Assembly (NCBI GenBank): GCA_003499925.1
Contig: DNRQ01000189.1
Location: forward strand, 239-8,339
Direction: 5' to 3'
Source of the DNA: Geobacter sp.
GTDB taxonomy: Bacteria > Desulfobacterota > Desulfuromonadia > Geobacterales > Geobacteraceae
Length of the DNA stretch: 8,101 nucleotides
Shown here: positions 6,281 through 8,101 of the stretch, piece after piece
How positions within the stretch are numbered: position 1 is the stretch's first letter
Layout of the letters: every line of letters begins with the position of its first letter
Made by a program: the position numbers and the translations under genes
The notes under the pieces: model-generated
Seen by the model: the letters and a program-made list of their open reading frames with translations, nothing else
Told to the model about the DNA's origin: nothing
Database searches by the model: none

Positions 6281-6311
6281 AGGGGGCTACAGCGCATGCC
6301 ATAACCCCCCT
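6281..6311. other. GC-rich hairpin between the lipoprotein gene and metE
   Basis: AGGGGG (6281-6286) pairs with CCCCCT (6306-6311); the stem can extend by a TA/TA step past one mismatch, around a loop containing GCATGC. It sits between the lipoprotein stop and the candidate metE promoter. It lacks a T-tract, so termination could only be weak or factor-assisted. Confidence 0.35.
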
Positions 6312-6382
6312 CAATGGATTCCCTCGTGTAGGATGGGGCGTGCCCGCCGTCATGATGCGGGCGCGGTCTACCTCGATCTCCT

Positions 6383-6922
6383 TTACTTGACCTGATTACC
6401 GCCGATCTTGCGCTGAGAAAACTCCCCCTCCTTCAAGGGGAGGGGTGGGGATGGGGTGGGTACCACGGCATCGAAACTCTGCATCCAGTTCATGCCGCTG
6501 TGCAGGCCGCCGCCAAACAGATCCCCGTCCCCCCCATCATTGCTTCGGTATTTATAGGTGAAACGAAGCCTGGTCCCCGGCGCGACGGCAACCGGGAGCT
6601 TCAACCCGAACTCGGTTATTTCGTCCATGCTCAACTGGCTCGGAATCACGAAGGTCATCGAGCGGGCCACCACCTTTCCCGCAGCATCCATTACGGCAAC
6701 CCATATCTCCAGATCGTACATGTAAGCGTAGCGCACATTTTTCGCCGCCCCCTCGACCAGGGTCTGGTCCCCGACCACTTTGGTTTCCCAGGCCAGCACC
6801 AGGTCGAACTGTGAGTACCGTTGCGGCAGGGTCTCCAGTCGCTGGCGGCTGATGTCGGGATAGGTGGAGCAGCCACCGATAAATACGACCATCAGAGCCA
6901 GAAGCAATAGGCGTCGCATCAT
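6383..6922 (-). CDS. Small lipoprotein of unknown family
   Basis: The 179-residue product begins MMRRLLLLALMVVFIGGCST, a lipoprotein signal with lipobox IGGC and lipidated Cys18. It should be exported by Sec, cleaved by signal peptidase II and anchored in the envelope. The mature part looks rich in beta strands (SQFDLVLAWETKVV, RYAYMYDLEIWVAVMD, TEFGLKLPVAVAPGTRLRFTYKY), resembling an immunoglobulin-like sandwich. A glycine/aspartate-rich loop follows at about 128-140. The last 25 or so residues (from about 155, PTPSPPLPLKEGEF) are encoded by a copy of a GC-rich intergenic repeat and are probably not part of the ancestral fold. GGGAGG (6936-6931) lies 8 bases before ATG 6922; the GTG at 6931 overlaps that site and is rejected as the start. 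A promoter lies at 6953-6982. Function unknown. Confidence 0.85.
   Translation of the reverse strand: MMRRLLLLALMVVFIGGCSTYPDISRQRLETLPQRYSQFDLVLAWETKVVGDQTLVEGAAKNVRYAYMYDLEIWVAVMDAAGKVVARSMTFVIPSQLSMDEITEFGLKLPVAVAPGTRLRFTYKYRSNDGGDGDLFGGGLHSGMNWMQSFDAVVPTPSPPLPLKEGEFSQRKIGGNQVK
6425..6460 (+). repeat. Hairpin/G-tract repeat, copy 1 (inside lipoprotein gene)
   Basis: A C-rich arm, the loop TTCAA, and a G-rich arm are followed by further G-runs: gggg at 6437, 6442, 6447 and 6453 and ggg at 6458, with one- or two-base spacers. The plus strand could fold as a very stable G-quadruplex. On the minus strand it is coding and gives the proline-rich tail of the lipoprotein. Compare 7071-7115 and 8027-8062. 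Confidence 0.85.
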
Positions 6923-6952
6923 CTCCGTCACCTCCCTGTTGAGATCTACCTA

Positions 6953-6982
6953 ATTGTACGCCTGACCGTGTTGCAATCTCAA
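6953..6982 (-). promoter_or_regulatory. Sigma70 promoter for the lipoprotein gene
   Basis: On the minus strand TTGAGA (6982-6977) and TACAAT (6958-6953) are 18 bp apart, each five of six to consensus. A start near 6946 leaves a short leader of about 24 bases that contains the ribosome binding site. The gene is therefore probably transcribed on its own. Confidence 0.65.
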
Positions 6983-6999
6983 TGAGGAAGCGCCGCACC

Positions 7000-7062
7000 C
7001 CCCTCCCAGCCTCCCTCAGCCTTCGCCAAGGCTTCGGCTGACAAGCCTTGAGGAGGGAGGGG
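7000..7062. repeat. Compound palindrome with alternative inner stems
   Basis: The outer arms CCCCTCCC (7000-7007) and GGGAGGGG (7055-7062) pair perfectly, and CCTCA (7014-7018) pairs with TGAGG (7049-7053). Inside, three stems compete: GCCTT/AAGGC (7019-7032), CAGCC/GGCTG (7017-7040) and AGGCTT/AAGCCT (7029-7048). It lies just upstream of the lipoprotein promoter and 8 bases from the next repeat. It looks like a REP-type intergenic element. Confidence 0.7.
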
Positions 7063-7070
7063 CCATAAAA

Positions 7071-7115
7071 TCCCCTCCCCTTCAAGGGGAGGGTTAGGGT
7101 GGGGATGGGGATGGG
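7071..7115 (+). repeat. Hairpin/G-tract repeat, copy 2
   Basis: CCCTCCCC (7073-7080) and GGGGAGGG (7086-7093) form a perfect 8-bp stem around TTCAA. Further G-runs follow at 7097, 7101, 7107 and 7113. It has the same design and orientation as copies 1 and 3, and it is intergenic. Confidence 0.88.
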
Positions 7116-7194
7116 ACAAGAGTGGCAATGTGACAAAGTAGAATTAGGGAGAGGACATGGGGGCGTGGAGGCGTGCTGTTTGTGGCGTACCCTG

Positions 7195-7241
7195 AAAAAA
7201 AGCCGCACCTGGCTCCCGGATCGGGGCGCTCGGTGCGGCTT
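7195..7241 (-). terminator. Intrinsic terminator of the Spy-like gene
   Basis: On the minus strand a 10-bp perfect stem (7241-7232 with 7209-7200, core GCCGCACC/GGTGCGGC) encloses a 22-base loop. The stem is followed by a run of seven T's (7201-7195, partly within the stem base). It starts 22 bases after the TAG at 7264. This is a textbook rho-independent terminator and separates this gene from the lipoprotein downstream. Confidence 0.92.
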
Positions 7242-7263
7242 GGTTTCGGAGCGAAGTTACCTC

Positions 7264-7791
7264 CTACTTCTCTTGATTATGGTCCCCTCGTTTATCATCG
7301 CAGGACCCGAAGCGCTTCGGCCTCGATTCCCGTTTGGCCTGCATCTCCTTGTATTTGGCCGCCTGATCCGGGGTGAGCAGGTCGAGGAATTGCCTGGACG
7401 CCTGCGCCCTCTTGACAGCCAGGTCCGCCTCCGCGTAGGCTACCTTGGCAGCCTGTGCCCGGATGGCTGCCTCATCGGCGCTCCCCGAGTGTACCAGCGC
7501 TCGCAACTGCCGCTTCTCGGTCATCAGTGCGCTGAAAGCGGGCTTGTTTTCAGCCCGGTTTGCTTCCCGGAGCGCCTTCGCCCTGCTTTTTTGCTGATCC
7601 GTGAGACCCAGTTCCTTGGCCATTTTCTCATGCTGCTTCTCTCCACGGTGGCCCTTATGTTTGTGCTGGCCGCCGCTCAGCTCGGAGCGGCCCGGAGCTG
7701 AACCGGTATCGGCGGCTGCGAACTGGCTGCCGAAGGCGGTGGCTGCGGTGATGCAGGTTAATAGTGCCAAAGGCCTGAATTGTCTTCTCAT
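7264..7791 (-). CDS. Spy/CpxP-like periplasmic LTxxQ protein
   Basis: The 175-residue product starts MRRQFRPLALLTCITAATAF with a Sec signal peptide, probably cut after SQFAAA (residue 27). The mature protein is charged and almost wholly helical. It carries two LTxxQ motifs, LTDQQ (63-67) and LTPDQ (139-143), the hallmark of the Spy/CpxP/metal-resistance family. These are small periplasmic chaperones or metal-binding stress proteins, often induced by envelope or metal stress. A histidine/lysine-rich stretch, HKHKGHRGEKQH (43-54), could bind metal; a lone Cys164 and more charged residues lie near the C-terminus. AGGAGA (7803-7798) is six bases before the ATG. No sensor-regulator pair or metal exporter is beside it, and I see no clear promoter or Cpx box. 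Family call good; exact role inferred. Confidence 0.85.
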   Translation of the reverse strand: MRRQFRPLALLTCITAATAFGSQFAAADTGSAPGRSELSGGQHKHKGHRGEKQHEKMAKELGLTDQQKSRAKALREANRAENKPAFSALMTEKRQLRALVHSGSADEAAIRAQAAKVAYAEADLAVKRAQASRQFLDLLTPDQAAKYKEMQAKRESRPKRFGSCDDKRGDHNQEK

Positions 7792-7992
7792 CTTGATTCT
7801 CCTTTTTTAACGGCTCCCCGTTTTCTCGGGCTCGCTCGTGGTGATGTGGCAACCCTACCGTCAAATTGTGCATGTAATGTGGAAGAACTAAGGAAATGCC
7901 TGGCAGTGCCGCACGACCTTCCCTTGCATGTCGCGTCACCTGAACCTGCCGGCGTCTGGCAAAGGCATCTGGCGCAAGGCATAAGCAGACCT

Positions 7993-8006
7993 GATTAGTG
8001 CTAATC
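7993..8006. promoter_or_regulatory. Palindrome GATTAG-TG-CTAATC, possible operator
   Basis: Two 6-bp arms pair perfectly around TG, in an A/T-rich island about 200 bases upstream of the Spy-like start. Its half AGTGCTAA resembles half of the HrcA-binding CIRCE element, but the second half and the 9-base centre are missing. Whether it belongs to the Spy-like gene or to a gene beyond the right edge is unknown. Confidence 0.3.
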
Positions 8007-8026
8007 TTCCGCACGCTGCGCAAGCA

Positions 8027-8062
8027 CCCCTCCCCCTTGATGGGGGAGGGGTGGGGAGAGGG
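8027..8062 (+). repeat. Hairpin/G-tract repeat, copy 3
   Basis: CCCCTCCCCC (8027-8036) and GGGGGAGGGG (8042-8051) form a perfect 10-bp stem around TTGAT, the longest of the three copies. Further G-runs follow at 8053-8056 and 8060-8062. Same orientation as copies 1 and 2. Confidence 0.88.
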
Positions 8063-8101
8063 TGAAAAGCTGGCATGACCTCCCCCCGGCCCCACTGCCA
8101 T

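Larger units (their letters stand above)
6066..6382. other. Spacer upstream of metE, 317 bp
   Basis: It lies between the lipoprotein stop and the metE start, both on the minus strand. It holds a candidate metE promoter (6200-6227), the metE ribosome binding site (6071-6077) and two GC-rich stems (6281-6311; GCCCGC/GCGGGC near 6342-6362). I looked for a cobalamin or SAM riboswitch on the minus strand and saw neither consensus. No protein gene is supported. Confidence 0.5.
6923..7263. other. Repeat-filled spacer between lipoprotein and Spy-like genes, 341 bp
   Basis: In minus-strand order it holds the Spy-like terminator (7195-7241), about 80 bp with nothing recognised, the hairpin/G-tract repeat (7071-7115), a compound palindrome (7000-7062) and the lipoprotein promoter (6953-6982). 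Frames crossing it are products of the repeats. No protein gene is supported. Confidence 0.6.
7792..8101. other. Upstream region of the Spy-like gene, 310 bp, no supported gene
   Basis: The only firm contents are the Spy-like ribosome binding site (7798-7803), a small palindrome (7993-8006) and the third hairpin/G-tract repeat (8027-8062). Minus-strand frames that run through here (for example 7655-8101) are driven by the repeat and overlap the Spy-like gene out of frame. No clear promoter hexamers were found. Confidence 0.5.

Noticed and set aside
6066..6300. Cobalamin or SAM riboswitch ahead of metE
   Set aside because: No B12-box or S-box consensus was seen by eye on the minus strand; a covariance search would be needed to exclude a divergent one.
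7993..8006. CIRCE heat-shock operator
   Set aside because: Only one half-site-like sequence is present; the second half and the 9-base centre are absent.
7655..8101. 148-residue minus-strand frame at the right edge
   Set aside because: Much of it is the translated G-tract repeat (SPHPSPIKGEG-type peptide), and it overlaps the Spy-like gene in another frame.

Overview
The window carries six protein genes on an 8.1 kb, GC-rich stretch with no phage, transposase, tRNA, rRNA or CRISPR sequence. Gene content (GT4 glycosyltransferase, PAS-PAS histidine kinase, cobalamin-independent methionine synthase, Spy/CpxP-like periplasmic protein, lipoprotein), base composition and the abundant GC-rich intergenic repeats fit a Gram-negative, free-living proteobacterium. 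My best guess is a Geobacter-type delta-proteobacterium; this is an inference from style, not from a marker gene.

Layout. 1-828 (minus): 5' part of a GT4 glycosyltransferase cut by the window edge. 829-1102: divergent spacer with a perfect 9-bp inverted repeat and a near-consensus sigma70 promoter reading right. 1103-1279 (plus): 58-residue unrecognised protein with a strong ribosome binding site. 1323-2897 (minus): orphan PAS-PAS-HisKA-HATPase sensor kinase, convergent with the small gene. 2898-3256: spacer holding a TATAAT box for the kinase and four short hairpins. 3257-3571 (plus): 104-residue unrecognised protein. 3568-3768: about 200 bp of 7-bp repeats arranged as two facing arms (GTGAA-type, then TTCACC-type), filling the whole gap between two convergent genes. 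3771-6065 (minus): complete metE with all zinc ligands. 6383-6922 (minus): small lipoprotein. 7264-7791 (minus): Spy/CpxP-like LTxxQ protein with a clear intrinsic terminator.

The genes do not form an evident pathway or a single operon. The minus-strand genes metE, lipoprotein and Spy-like each have a spacer of more than 300 bp in front of them, and the first two have their own candidate promoters. The lipoprotein and the Spy-like protein may share an envelope role, but nothing beyond adjacency shows it.

The distinctive content is repetitive DNA: the facing heptamer array at 3568-3768, and three same-oriented copies of a C-arm/G-arm hairpin followed by a run of G-tracts (6425-6460, 7071-7115, 8027-8062). 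One of these copies is read as the C-terminal tail of the lipoprotein. No complete new defence or metabolic system is visible. The best candidates for follow-up are the heptamer array, the G-tract repeat family and the well-expressed-looking 58-residue gene.
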